Shown one piece after another: positions 27,444 through 35,490 of a stretch of DNA of 64,000 bases (position 1 is its first letter; every line of letters starts with the position of its first letter). The notes below the pieces were generated by a model, which saw nothing but the letters and a program-made list of their open reading frames with translations, ran no database searches and had not been told where the DNA came from. The stretch is from the NCBI GenBank assembly GCA_963726315.1, contig CAVSBZ010000005.1, positions 1,302,001-1,366,000 on the forward strand, given 5' to 3'. The DNA is from FEB-25 sp963726315. GTDB lineage: Bacteria > Chloroflexota > Anaerolineae > Anaerolineales > UBA4823. The position numbers and the translations under genes were made by a program.

Positions 27444-28513
27444 CTTAATACGGTTTCTGTCCAGGCATTGATCCAGGCTTCACGGTTGGCGGCGATATCT
27501 TCCGGACTGACGTAAGCCGGATTCTGGTCTATCGCCAGGAATTTTTGGAATGTCGGATCCAGCTTGGCATTCGGATTGACTGGGAAGACATACATCTGAA
27601 GCGGCATATCCTCCTGAAAGGTAGTCGACAGCATGAAATCCACCCATTTCTCAGCCAGAGCCAAATTTTTCGTCCCCTTCAGGATCCCCACGAACTCGAT
27701 CTGCCTGAAGCAAGAGCCATCACTGGTGATAACTGCGGTTTCAGGTGCAGATACCGGCGTGTTGGATCCCACCACTTCAAATGCTGGGCTGGAATTGTAG
27801 GATACCACCACCGGGCGGTCGCCTCCCCAACGGCTGAAATTCGTGTAGTAAGCGGTTTCCCAATCGTTGACGACCAGTACGTTATTCGCCACCAGTCCAT
27901 TCCAGAAATCCAGGTATTTATCGGCTCCAAAGTGACCGATCGTATTCAGCAGGAACGCCAGACCTGGGGAGGAGGTGGCAGGGTTTTCCACCACCAGTAG
28001 ATTCTTGTATTCAGGCTTGAGCAGGTCTTCCGGGTTCTGGGGAGGCGGTAGGTTATGCTTTGAAAAATATACTTTATCGTAATTCAAGCACACATCACCC
28101 CAGTCAACCGGGACTGCTCTATTTTGCGGGTCCAACTTGTATTGGGAGGGGATATCAGCCAAAAGAGGTGAGTTATAAGGTTCGAAGATATCTTCATTCA
28201 GAGCACGGCTGAGAAAAGTATTATCTGTGCCATAAAACGCGTCAGCAAAGGGGTTATCTTTTGCCAGGATGGCTTTATTTAACGCAGTCCCTGCATCCCC
28301 CGAAGATATGAACTGTACTTTTACATTATTCGCGCTCTCAAAGGCGGCGATGACAGGTTTTGAGGCCGCGAATGAATCGTGCGTCATCACAGTTAATGTC
28401 TGTGGAGCACTGCCAGTATCGGTTGGCGATCCTTTGGCTGGATTACAGGCTGAAAGAAGCATGGCAGCTGCTATTAGTATATAGATAATCTTCTTATTCA
28501 CGTCATACCTCAT
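27440..28513 (-). CDS. thiB: Thiamine-type ABC transporter substrate-binding lipoprotein
   Basis: A 357-residue periplasmic-type binding protein. It has a signal peptide with lipobox LLSAC, then LTVMTHDSFAASKPVIAAFE and the ThiB-like blocks NPFADAFYGTDNTFL and PVDWGDVCLNYDK. The end (NREAWINAWTETVLR) also fits the family. ATG 28513 overlaps thiN by 11 bp; a GTG at 28501 behind GAGGT is a real alternative. Between the pyrophosphokinase and permease genes under one riboswitch. Confidence 0.87.
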   Translation of the reverse strand: MRYDVNKKIIYILIAAAMLLSACNPAKGSPTDTGSAPQTLTVMTHDSFAASKPVIAAFESANNVKVQFISSGDAGTALNKAILAKDNPFADAFYGTDNTFLSRALNEDIFEPYNSPLLADIPSQYKLDPQNRAVPVDWGDVCLNYDKVYFSKHNLPPPQNPEDLLKPEYKNLLVVENPATSSPGLAFLLNTIGHFGADKYLDFWNGLVANNVLVVNDWETAYYTNFSRWGGDRPVVVSYNSSPAFEVVGSNTPVSAPETAVITSDGSCFRQIEFVGILKGTKNLALAEKWVDFMLSTTFQEDMPLQMYVFPVNPNAKLDPTFQKFLAIDQNPAYVSPEDIAANREAWINAWTETVLR

Positions 28514-29183
28514 TCCTGGGCTCAACCATTGATTGAGTCTCCCGATTGGACATACACAACAATAAAATCCCTTCTTTGATTGTCACCCGCGCCTGATCAC
28601 GAATGATGATGTTGCTCACTCCCCTCGAGGTGCCGAAGTACAGGGTTTCGTCCGCTAATGGGTACTCCAGCCCTTGGGTGGTGATTCCACTGACGTCCCC
28701 GCCGAGCGGCACCAACGACAATGTGTCTCCAGGTCGACCGATGATCTCAAACTGACCTTCCCCCCGCAGGATGGCAAGCTCATCTAGTCCATTCAGCAGG
28801 CGGATGGATAGCTGAGCGAACTTACTATTCACTGCCAGCAGGATATTGGAGAGCGTCATATCCCACCGGTTGCCGAGTGCTCCGATAATGTGCACTTCGG
28901 TAATCTCGTGGTTCAGTGCGTATAGTAGTGCCAGCTCGAGGTCAGTCTCATCCTTATGGGTGGGGTGTTGGATGATCTCAGCTCCCGCCTGTGTGTATGC
29001 ACTCATATCTTGTGCTCCGATCGAATCAAAATCTCCCACGATCACGTTTGGTATGATTCCCAATCTTTTGCAATGCAGGCTGCCACCATCTGCGGCAATA
29101 ATTAAATCTGAAGGTAGAATACTCTTGATGATCGGAGGTGGGCTTTCCATCTTCCCGTTGGCAAATATGATCGCTCGCTTCAT
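28503..29183 (-). CDS. thiN: Thiamine pyrophosphokinase
   Basis: A 226-residue enzyme that transfers diphosphate from ATP to thiamine. Motifs are IIAADGGSLHC (29-39), VIVGDFDSI (47-55) and HKDETDLELALLYAL, the Mg/ATP residues of the family, then GALGNRWDMTLSNI and a C-terminal thiamine-binding beta part (LVPLGGDVSGITTQGLEYPL). Its ribosome site AAGGAG lies in the hairpin downstream of the TPP riboswitch. First gene of the operon, so imported thiamine is activated by the same unit. Confidence 0.93.
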   Translation of the reverse strand: MKRAIIFANGKMESPPPIIKSILPSDLIIAADGGSLHCKRLGIIPNVIVGDFDSIGAQDMSAYTQAGAEIIQHPTHKDETDLELALLYALNHEITEVHIIGALGNRWDMTLSNILLAVNSKFAQLSIRLLNGLDELAILRGEGQFEIIGRPGDTLSLVPLGGDVSGITTQGLEYPLADETLYFGTSRGVSNIIIRDQARVTIKEGILLLCMSNRETQSMVEPRNEV

Positions 29184-29191
29184 AATAGAAA

Positions 29192-29223
29192 AACTCCTTA
29201 CCCCATGACCGGTGGAAGGAGTT
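29192..29223 (-). promoter_or_regulatory. Riboswitch expression-platform hairpin over the thiN ribosome site
   Basis: On the minus strand AACTCCTT (29216-29223) pairs with AAGGAGTT (29192-29199). The second arm is the thiN ribosome site, and it is followed by TTTTTC. The hairpin could block translation, end transcription, or both, when TPP is bound. Confidence 0.7.
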
Positions 29224-29231
29224 GGTATCAG

Positions 29232-29332
29232 GCAGCTATTCCTCCGCCGGCATTATCCGGATCAGGTTCGCGGGTCGAGACCTTGTGGATCTCCTCTCAG
29301 CCTGGGAATACCAGGCTCCCCGTGCGGGTGGT
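29232..29332 (-). ncRNA. TPP riboswitch (THI element)
   Basis: Read on the minus strand this has the conserved TPP-aptamer parts in order: GGGGAGCC, the P3 stem GCCTGG/CCAGGC, CTGAGAGG, GACCCGCGAACCTGATCCGG and ATAATGCCGGCGGAGGAA. It begins within about 10 nt of the predicted transcription start and ends about 10 nt before the expression-platform hairpin. It controls thiN and the ABC transporter genes, as expected for thiamine uptake and salvage. Confidence 0.95.
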
Positions 29333-29347
29333 TGTACTTTGCAAAAG

Positions 29348-29375
29348 AGTATATATTACTTTTCGTAAATGTCAA
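29348..29375 (-). promoter_or_regulatory. Promoter of the thiamine operon
   Basis: On the minus strand TTGACA (29375-29370), a 16-bp spacer and TATACT (29353-29348). Transcription would start near 29341, directly before the aptamer. Confidence 0.75.
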
Positions 29376-29402
29376 GTTTGGATGGAAATTTCGCATTATT
29401 AT

Positions 29403-29431
29403 TTGACGCAATATCGGCTTAAATGTATAAT
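29403..29431 (+). promoter_or_regulatory. Promoter of the PATAN/GTPase operon
   Basis: TTGACG (29403-29408), a 17-bp spacer and TATAAT (29426-29431), about 40 bp before the ATG at 29473. It is divergent from the thiamine promoter about 30 bp away. Confidence 0.8.
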
Positions 29432-29472
29432 CTTTGCACCTCTTCAATTTAAGGGGTCGTAGGAGGCCATAA

Positions 29473-30375
29473 ATGGCATTAAAGGGCAATTTACGCGATT
29501 TTCCGGTAACCCAATTGCTCAATTTGGTGAATGTTGCTCATAAGACCGGCACTTTGGTCGTCGAGCGATCGCAGGAACAAGTTTACGTATCCTTCAAGGA
29601 TGGGAAACTGTCATTCGCCCGCGATGGTGTTGATGCTGCCGGTTTGACCATGGTACTCTACCACGCCAAGAAATTGAACGCTGCCCAGGTGCGGGCGATC
29701 AATGAGCGTGCCGGTGGCATGAGCGATAAGGAGCTGGGGCTGTTATTGATCAACTCCAACTTGATCACCCAGCAGGAGATCCTTACCAGCCTGCAAGCCT
29801 ATTATCTCGGTCTGGTCAACCGGATATTTACCTGGAGCGAAGGATTATTCCGCTTTGAGAACGAACTAATGCCTCCCAATGACAAGATCACCGTGCGCAT
29901 CAATTTGGAGAACCTGATCATCGACGGAACTCGCAAGATGCGTGAATGGGAACAGCTGCAGGGTGAAATCCCCAGCCTGGAGATGGCGCTAAAATTCAGT
30001 GAACGCCCGGGAGTAAATTTGCGCAATTTAAACCTGAGTGTCGACGAATGGAAAGTTATTTCCTTCATAAATCCCAAGAACACCATCCATCAGATAGCAA
30101 AAGCCGCCAACAAAAACGACCTTGAAATCCGCCGGATTGTTTACAGCTTCATTCAAGCCGGTTTGGTAGAAATGATCAGACCCGAAGGTAGACCGGTTCC
30201 GCAATATTCCCAATCTGCTCAGCCCGTCCAACCACTGAAGCTCCAGCCTGTAACGATACAATCTCAACCAGGTCAGCCAATTCCAGTTCAGCCGCACATC
30301 AACCTTCCACAAGGCAATAAACCTGAATTCAAGTCTTTGATCAACCGCATCATTAGCCGAATCCGTTCGATTTGA
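29473..30375 (+). CDS. PATAN (DUF4388) domain protein
   Basis: A 300-residue soluble protein. Residues 1-110 form a DUF4388/PATAN domain (MALKGNLRDFPVTQLLNLVN, then KTGTLVVERSQEQVYVSFKDGKL in two pieces), found in two-component and small-GTPase systems of cyanobacteria, Deinococcus and Chloroflexota. The middle (about 165-245) resembles a winged helix (LSVDEWKVISFIN, IAKAANKNDLEIRRIVYSFI). Residues 240-285 are Gln/Pro-rich and probably disordered. AGGAGG precedes the ATG. Next to a GTPase and a receiver domain, so a signalling adaptor is likely. Confidence 0.85.
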   Translation: MALKGNLRDFPVTQLLNLVNVAHKTGTLVVERSQEQVYVSFKDGKLSFARDGVDAAGLTMVLYHAKKLNAAQVRAINERAGGMSDKELGLLLINSNLITQQEILTSLQAYYLGLVNRIFTWSEGLFRFENELMPPNDKITVRINLENLIIDGTRKMREWEQLQGEIPSLEMALKFSERPGVNLRNLNLSVDEWKVISFINPKNTIHQIAKAANKNDLEIRRIVYSFIQAGLVEMIRPEGRPVPQYSQSAQPVQPLKLQPVTIQSQPGQPIPVQPHINLPQGNKPEFKSLINRIISRIRSI

Positions 30376-30409
30376 TCGATAATCAACATCGCGATAAAGG
30401 GATGCTCAC

Positions 30410-30949
30410 ATGCAAACAGTAAAAATGGTTGTTACCGGTCCATTCAATGCGGGAAAGACTGAGTTCATTCGTTCGGTCAGCGAGATCGAGGTAGTTTCGA
30501 CCGAACGCAGGATTTCCTCCGAATCAGAACGGGTTAAGGATCAAACTACCGTCGCCATGGATTTTGGTCGTATTTCCATCGATGAAAACCTGGTTTTGTA
30601 CCTGTTTGGCACCCCAGGTCAGCGCAGGTTTGACTTCATGTGGGAGATCCTGTCGGAGGGAATGTTGGGTTTTATCGTAATGGTAGATAGCTCACGCCCA
30701 GAAACGTTCAGGGAAGCCCGCACGATATTAGAGACCTTCCGAGCTTACGCACCAACACCCTATGTGGTGGCGGCAAATAAACAGGACGACAAGGAAGCCT
30801 GGGAAATTGGTGACATTCGGATTGCCCTGCGGCTTAGCCCTCAGGTGAAATTACTCCCTTGTGTTGCCAAGGACAAGGAAGCCGTGAAAAATGTACTGTT
30901 GGAATTGCTGTACAGCATCCTGGAGGAAATGGAAATAGCGCCTCCGTAA
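30410..30949 (+). CDS. MglA-like small GTPase
   Basis: A 179-residue Ras-like GTPase. G1 GPFNAGKT is at 10-17, the switch-II motif GTPGQ at 67-71 (Gly where Ras has the DxxG Asp, as in many bacterial members) and G4 NKQD at 123-126. A Thr in KDQTTVAMDFG (about 46) fits G2. MglA-type GTPases set cell polarity or control surface motility, usually with a roadblock partner; none is seen here and the PATAN protein may take that place. 34 bp after the PATAN gene, weak ribosome site. Confidence 0.88.
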   Translation: MQTVKMVVTGPFNAGKTEFIRSVSEIEVVSTERRISSESERVKDQTTVAMDFGRISIDENLVLYLFGTPGQRRFDFMWEILSEGMLGFIVMVDSSRPETFREARTILETFRAYAPTPYVVAANKQDDKEAWEIGDIRIALRLSPQVKLLPCVAKDKEAVKNVLLELLYSILEEMEIAPP

Positions 30950-30975
30950 CCACCTTGGAGATGGGCTAGGATAAT

Positions 30976-31333
30976 TTGGCTAAGATCATCGTCGCTGACC
31001 ATGACCGTGAGTTCCGGGATTTGGCAATCTTTGCCTTACGCTTTGCCGGGCATGAGGCGGTGGGCGCTTCGGATGGGGAAGAGTGCCTTAGTCTGGCTAA
31101 ACGTACCTGGCCTGATTTTAATATTGATTGATGATAATATGCACAGGCTGGATGTGGATACGGGAGCGATCCGAGTGGTGCTGATGCATTCAACCGGGCA
31201 GGAGCTTGCTCCACACACCCCTGGTGAAGATGCTGGTGAAGATATCATTATCAAGCCCGTTGATATCGATCAGTTGGTCCGACAGGTAAATTCACTCCTC
31301 AAAAGGCGAAATCGCCCCAGGGCTTTGTCTTGA
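30976..31333 (+). pseudogene. Response-regulator receiver domain, frameshifted
   Basis: A receiver-only protein of about 118 residues. It begins at TTG 30976 (IIVADHDREFRDLAIFALR), then GASDGEECLSLAK and the phosphoacceptor strand PDLILIDDN. That strand is broken by one extra T in the run 31116-31119; as given, the frame stops two codons later. Dropping one T restores the strand, then VVLMHST, the conserved Lys in IIIKPVD and the final helix LVRQVNSLLKR. It lies 27 bp after the GTPase and completes a PATAN-GTPase-receiver set. It could be intact in the organism. Confidence 0.82.
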
Positions 31334-31358
31334 CACTGGATATTCTTGCGCTTATAAT
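31330..31358 (+). promoter_or_regulatory. Consensus promoter of tRNA-Asn
   Basis: A perfect TTGACA (31330-31335), a 17-bp spacer and a perfect TATAAT (31353-31358), 13 bp before the tRNA. The -35 box overlaps the stop of the receiver gene. Confidence 0.85.
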
Positions 31359-31371
31359 CACGTCGCTTTAT

Positions 31372-31445
31372 TCCTCGATAGCTCAATTCGGCAGAGCGGG
31401 CGGCTGTTAACCGCTAGGTTCTAGGTTCGAGTCCTAGTCGAGGAG
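31372..31445 (+). tRNA. tRNA-Asn (GTT)
   Basis: A 74-nt cloverleaf. The acceptor arms TCCTCGA (31372-31378) and TCGAGGA (31438-31444) pair fully, with discriminator G. The anticodon loop CTGTTAA gives GTT for Asn, and the T arm is CTAGG-TTCGAGT-CCTAG. CCA is not encoded. A terminator follows within 11 nt. Its 3' half recurs in the repeat array that starts here. Confidence 0.95.
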
Positions 31446-31964
31446 CTTCTTGCTGCACCCCGGAAATCCGGGGTGTTTTCGCTTAAAACGCTCAAATGTT
31501 AATCGATAGGTTCTATATTCGAGTCCTATACCATGAATAGCACATGGTATTTTGCAAAAATCGCTCAAGTCGAGGAGCTTCTTGCTGCACCCCGGAATCC
31601 CGGGGTGTTTTCGCTTAAAACGCTTCACTGTTAATCACCAGGTTTTAGGTTCGAGTCCTATACCATGAAAAGCACTTGGTATTTTGCAAAAATCGCTCAA
31701 GTCGAGGAGCTTCTTGCTGCACCCCGGAAATCCGGGGTGTTTTCGCTTAAAACGCTCAAATGTTAATCGATAGGTTCTATATTCGAGTCCTATACCATGA
31801 ATAGCACATGGTATTTCGCAAAAATCGCTCAAGTCGAGGAGCTTCTTGCTGCACCCCGGAAATCCGGGGTGTTTTCGTTTAAAGCGACTCACCGTTAATC
31901 ACCAGGTTTTAGGTTCGAGTCCTATACCATGGACAGCACATGGTATTTCGCAGAATTCGCTCAA
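31437..31964 (+). repeat. Four tandem 132-bp repeats built from tRNA-Asn and its terminator
   Basis: Four units start at 31437, 31569, 31701 and 31833, each exactly 132 bp. Every unit holds, in order, the tRNA 3' acceptor strand (GTCGAGGAGCTTCTTGCTGC), the terminator hairpin, a spacer, a copy resembling the tRNA anticodon-to-T-arm segment (TGTTAATC...TTCGAGTCCTA), and about 40 inserted bases with a hairpin (ATACCATG/CATGGTAT) that separate the T arm from the next acceptor strand. Units 1 and 3 are almost identical and 2 resembles 4, so a 264-bp dimer was duplicated. No unit can fold as a whole tRNA. Confidence 0.9.
31456..31479 (+). terminator. Terminator of tRNA-Asn (recurs in each repeat)
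   Basis: CACCCCGGA (31456-31464) and TCCGGGGTG (31467-31475) form a 9-bp stem with a 2-nt gap, followed by TTTT. Copies lie at the same place in the next three repeat units. Confidence 0.8.
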
Positions 31965-32032
31965 GTCGCGAATCTATGACGCCAAATAGACCCGGAGTGG
32001 TTTTATTCTCCATACTCCCTATTAAATAAAAA

Positions 32033-32055
32033 ATGGACGCTATTTATGCGTCCAT
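32033..32055 (-). terminator. Intrinsic terminator of the FmdB-like gene
   Basis: ATGGACGC (32033-32040) pairs with GCGTCCAT (32048-32055) over a 7-nt loop. On the minus strand it is followed by TTTTTT, 21 bp past the stop of the gene at 32077. Confidence 0.8.
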
Positions 32056-32076
32056 TTTGAGATTATATCTAAGTAA

Positions 32077-32364
32077 TTATTCCGAAGATTTTTCCGCAGG
32101 TTTATCTGTGATCGTCTTGGCAGGTTCCGGCTTCTTCTCTGCTTCAGACGACTTGGCGGCTGACCGTTCTGCAATGCCCGATGGTGAGCGGTGGTCGGTG
32201 GAATAAAACCCCGACCCCTTAAAAACAATCCCTACCGGAGTATATACCTTGCGTAAGGTTTTTTTATTGCATTCCGGGCAGCGTGTGAGAACTGGGTCAT
32301 CGTAACCCTGCAGTCGTTCGAAACGGATGCCGCAATTTTCACAGCGGTAGGTATAAACTGGCAT
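32077..32364 (-). CDS. FmdB-like zinc-ribbon protein
   Basis: A 95-residue protein. It starts MPVYTYRCENCGIRFE with a second CPEC pair near 34-37, the four-cysteine zinc ribbon of the FmdB family, followed by KVYTPVGIVFKGSGFYSTD, the usual second half. The last 35 residues are Lys/Glu/Ala-rich and probably disordered. FmdB is named for a regulator of formamidase; most members have no known role. GAGGAAAAA precedes the ATG. Confidence 0.9.
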   Translation of the reverse strand: MPVYTYRCENCGIRFERLQGYDDPVLTRCPECNKKTLRKVYTPVGIVFKGSGFYSTDHRSPSGIAERSAAKSSEAEKKPEPAKTITDKPAEKSSE

Positions 32365-32489
32365 TTTTTCCTCGTAACCTCTACCCTAATTCAATCGGAC
32401 ATTATAGCGCGTCCTGTGATTGGTGACAAGAGACCGCGACCCCGCTTCTAACAAAACTCTAACATGCGAGGGTTTTATCGGTATTTTGG

Positions 32490-34277
32490 TTACGGTGTAG
32501 GTGAAGGAGTAACCGTTTCTTCAGGGATGGGTCCTGGGGTGCCAGGTTCTGTGGGCGTGGTTGGATTGATAATATTCACGCGCTCCTGGGCATAGGTACG
32601 CCAATACTCCGGCACCTGGCTGGGAGGCAAGGCAAGCAGAAGCTCAAAGTCCTTCAATGCCCTGGTGGTATTGCCTGCCTGGTCGTAGACTTTCCCCCGG
32701 TTGTAATAAACCTCAGCCAGCTGCCGATCGGTTGTGGCTATGAGCTCTGCGCCGTCAAATTGCTGCTCAGCCTGATTCAATCGGTCATCAGCCCATAATG
32801 CCTTTCCCAGGGCGATATTGTAGGCAAAATTCTCCATCGAAAATTTAACCGCGTTGACCAGGTCGTTAACTGCCGTTCTCGCGTCACCCTGGTCGAGGTG
32901 GATCAGGCCTCGGTAATACCAGCTGGGTGCATTCTCCTCGTCCGCTGCAATTCCCAGGTCACTGGCTGCGAGAGCATCTGCAAAATTGCCTAGCTGAAAT
33001 TCTGCTTGAGCTTTGATCGCCCATCCATCCGCATCATTGGTGGCATAGGTAAGGTAAGTATCAATATAGGTCAATGTATCCTTGGAATTATTCTGCGCCA
33101 GGTATACCTTGGCCAGCGTCAAATAGGCTGGCAGTGAGGTTTTATCCAGGTCATAGCCTATTTGTGCGTACTGCATCGCTGAAGTAGGATCATTGAGCTC
33201 CAGGTATGCCTGGGCGAGTAAAACATACACCATTGGGTTGCTCCCCACCAGCTTATCGACTGCTGCCAGATCTTCAATCGCTCCGTTTGGGTTGTTATGT
33301 TTGATCCTGATCCTGGCGCGGTTCAGGTAAGCGTCCACAAAATTGGGGTCATACTCGATCGCATAATTGAGCTCGCCCTCAATATCAGCCTCGGGGTTGA
33401 TTTTCTCATACGCCAGGGCGCGTCCGAGATACGCCGGCGCAAATCTCGGGTTTATTTTGATCGCCTTTTCATATTGGATCACCGCATCCTGGTATTTCTC
33501 CTGCATGCGGTATGCTTCGGCGATGTAAAACAGGATGTCTGGCGAGTTGGGATCAGCTGCATCCGCTTGCCGCATAAACTCCAGCATGGACGTCCAATCC
33601 GATTTCTCTAATGCACTGATGCCAGCTTTATATGCTTCCGTTCTGGGGTGTGGTGTATTGACGTACAGCGGCTCAGGAGTATAAGTCTTCGGCATGAATA
33701 AGTACAGCGGTGTGGCACCAATAAATGTAGGCGTGGGAGAACGCACGACCAACGTTCGTGTTGCCGTCGGTGAGAGCGTCGGTTCGGGGGTGCGGGTCGG
33801 AAAGGGAGATACTTTAATGATTTCGACCACTTGCTGCGGTTGCGGACGAGGTCTAATCAGGCTGGTGACGATCAGACCGACGATGATGAACCCTGCCACA
33901 AGGATCGTTCCAAAACGGATGATGCGATTATCCCACGCCTGGCGAACGATGGATTTCGGCGGTTCCGCAACATTCTCCAGCTCTTTTTCCCAATTGCGCC
34001 GGATTGGTGGCACCGGAGTAACGTCTTTCCCCGCTTCCCTGGCACCCAAAATCACCAGCCCGCGCTTCGCCGCTTCGTTATCCGGATCAGCTCGCAAGGC
34101 CGATTCAAGGCAATAGACCCGCTCCTGGGTTGTATCAACCAGCGTGCTCATCCACAGCCAATATTCAGCTTTGGATGAATCAGAGCGTAGCAGGCGTGTG
34201 AATAAATCACGTGCCCGGGCGGTTTGCCCCTGGTCGATAGCTTCCAGGGCGGCTTTGTACATCTTTTCTTGAGCCAT
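32490..34277 (-). CDS. Membrane-anchored TPR-repeat protein
   Basis: A 595-residue protein. Residues 1-80 form a cytoplasmic TPR-like pair (LEAIDQGQTARARDLFTRLL), 121-141 is a single membrane helix, and a Thr/Pro-rich stretch (about 155-190) leads to about ten TPR repeats outside (for example PDILFYIAEAYRMQEKYQD, PRFAPAYLGRALAYEKI). The C-terminus ends in a Pro/Thr tail. TPR arrays bind proteins; the partner is unknown. There is no ribosome site before the ATG. Confidence 0.87.
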   Translation of the reverse strand: MAQEKMYKAALEAIDQGQTARARDLFTRLLRSDSSKAEYWLWMSTLVDTTQERVYCLESALRADPDNEAAKRGLVILGAREAGKDVTPVPPIRRNWEKELENVAEPPKSIVRQAWDNRIIRFGTILVAGFIIVGLIVTSLIRPRPQPQQVVEIIKVSPFPTRTPEPTLSPTATRTLVVRSPTPTFIGATPLYLFMPKTYTPEPLYVNTPHPRTEAYKAGISALEKSDWTSMLEFMRQADAADPNSPDILFYIAEAYRMQEKYQDAVIQYEKAIKINPRFAPAYLGRALAYEKINPEADIEGELNYAIEYDPNFVDAYLNRARIRIKHNNPNGAIEDLAAVDKLVGSNPMVYVLLAQAYLELNDPTSAMQYAQIGYDLDKTSLPAYLTLAKVYLAQNNSKDTLTYIDTYLTYATNDADGWAIKAQAEFQLGNFADALAASDLGIAADEENAPSWYYRGLIHLDQGDARTAVNDLVNAVKFSMENFAYNIALGKALWADDRLNQAEQQFDGAELIATTDRQLAEVYYNRGKVYDQAGNTTRALKDFELLLALPPSQVPEYWRTYAQERVNIINPTTPTEPGTPGPIPEETVTPSPTP

Positions 34278-34364
34278 TGGCTATTCAGATAAAGTTTAGC
34301 ACAGCATGGCGCTGACGGCAAGTTTAGCAGCTATTTGATTCGGCAATGATACAAATCGCCACAG

Positions 34365-34440
34365 ATAAACACCGATAAACACTGATGAATCCCTAATTAC
34401 CTAATCCCAAATTACCTAATCCCTGGTTCCTATCCCGTAT
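34365..34440. repeat. Short direct repeats in intergenic DNA
   Basis: The stretch has two ATAAACAC(C/T) steps and then the phrase AATTACCTAATCCC twice with a partial third copy. It sits between the TPR gene and a divergent lipoprotein gene and leaves little room for a promoter. No function seen. Confidence 0.5.
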
Positions 34441-34444
34441 AGCG

Positions 34445-34450
34445 TATAAT
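34445..34450 (+). promoter_or_regulatory. TATAAT box 8 nt before the LysM lipoprotein ATG
   Basis: TATAAT lies eight bases before ATG 34459, so the message would be leaderless or nearly so. No consensus -35 box is visible in the preceding repeats. Confidence 0.45.
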
Positions 34451-34458
34451 CAGGGTCT

Positions 34459-35400
34459 ATGCTCCAAAAGACAGCCATTATTCTTATAGGCCTGGTGATG
34501 TTTTTAACCGGCTGCTCCCAGGTTACGGTTCAAGCCACCCCCACTATCGCTCCAACGGGCATGCTTACCCCCTACCTCACACTAACCCCCAGCCCTCAGC
34601 TACCTACTGCCACCATCCAGGTGACAATCCCGGTCACTCCAGCTCCAACCCCTACTCCATTCCTTTATACAGTGAAGAATGATGACACCATGCTGGGAAT
34701 TGCGATCCAATTTGGGATCAAGCTGGAGGATTTGCAGGCTGCCAACCCAACGGTCGACCCTCATTTCATGGGAAAAGGATTCCAGCTGGTCATCCCGATC
34801 ACCAGTGAAATCCCGGCGGTCGTACCAACTCCCACCGCAGTGCCTGTCCGCATGGGGGAGCCACACTGTTACCCGGCTGGTGATGGCGGCGCGTGGTGCG
34901 TCGTCGCCACCAAAAATGATCAGCCAGCCAGCCTGGAGAACCTGTCTGCCTGGATTGGGTTGTATAACGACAATAATGAGAATATCGCCAGCCAGGTGGC
35001 TTATGCCCCGTTGAATATACTCAGGTCAGGAAGCACCATCCCCTTGATGGTTTACTTTGCTCCACCCCTCCCGGCTGAATTCCGACCTCAAGTTGAGCTA
35101 TTAAGCGCCTTGACCGTTGCGGCTGACGACCCGCGTTATATCGATTCACAGGTACAACTCGATCAGGTAGAAATCACGGCGGATGGATCAGGAGCAGCTG
35201 TTCGGGGTCAGGTGCTACTTCCGGAAAATGCTCCTGCCCTTTCACAGCTGTGGTTATTGGCAGTGGCTTACGATGCCGAAGGCAATATCGTTGGGGAACG
35301 CAAGTGGAAATCGGCTGGGGAGACCGAATTTGACTTTACGGTTTACAGCCTTTCTGGCGCGATTGACCACGTGGAAGTTCTGAGTGAAGCCCGGCCATAA
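34459..35400 (+). CDS. LysM domain lipoprotein
   Basis: A 313-residue protein with signal peptide and lipobox FLTGC (Cys19). A Thr/Pro-rich linker (about 25-68) precedes one LysM domain (about 69-114: YTVKNDDTMLGIAIQFGI, then LVIPI), which binds peptidoglycan or similar glycans. The C-terminal 180 residues resemble a beta-sandwich (FxxxH-type) domain found in Anaerolineae lipoproteins (SLENLSAWIGLYNDNNENIA), for which I know no function. Probably anchored at the cell surface. Confidence 0.87.
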   Translation: MLQKTAIILIGLVMFLTGCSQVTVQATPTIAPTGMLTPYLTLTPSPQLPTATIQVTIPVTPAPTPTPFLYTVKNDDTMLGIAIQFGIKLEDLQAANPTVDPHFMGKGFQLVIPITSEIPAVVPTPTAVPVRMGEPHCYPAGDGGAWCVVATKNDQPASLENLSAWIGLYNDNNENIASQVAYAPLNILRSGSTIPLMVYFAPPLPAEFRPQVELLSALTVAADDPRYIDSQVQLDQVEITADGSGAAVRGQVLLPENAPALSQLWLLAVAYDAEGNIVGERKWKSAGETEFDFTVYSLSGAIDHVEVLSEARP

Positions 35401-35490
35401 ATATTTATATTGAAAGTTCAAAGGACAACTAATCGGCCAGCCGATAATGTCTCCGCTTGCTGTATATTTTTTGCTCTTTATATCAAATTG

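Noticed and set aside
31434..31892. Minus-strand frames reading a 44-residue protein repeat across the tRNA-Asn array
   Set aside because: The unit is 132 bp, a multiple of three, so any stop-free frame repeats by itself. The sequence is explained by the tRNA and terminator copies, and there is no ribosome site.
31437..31964. A CRISPR array
   Set aside because: The repeats are 132 bp with no unique spacers, carry tRNA parts, and no cas gene is near.
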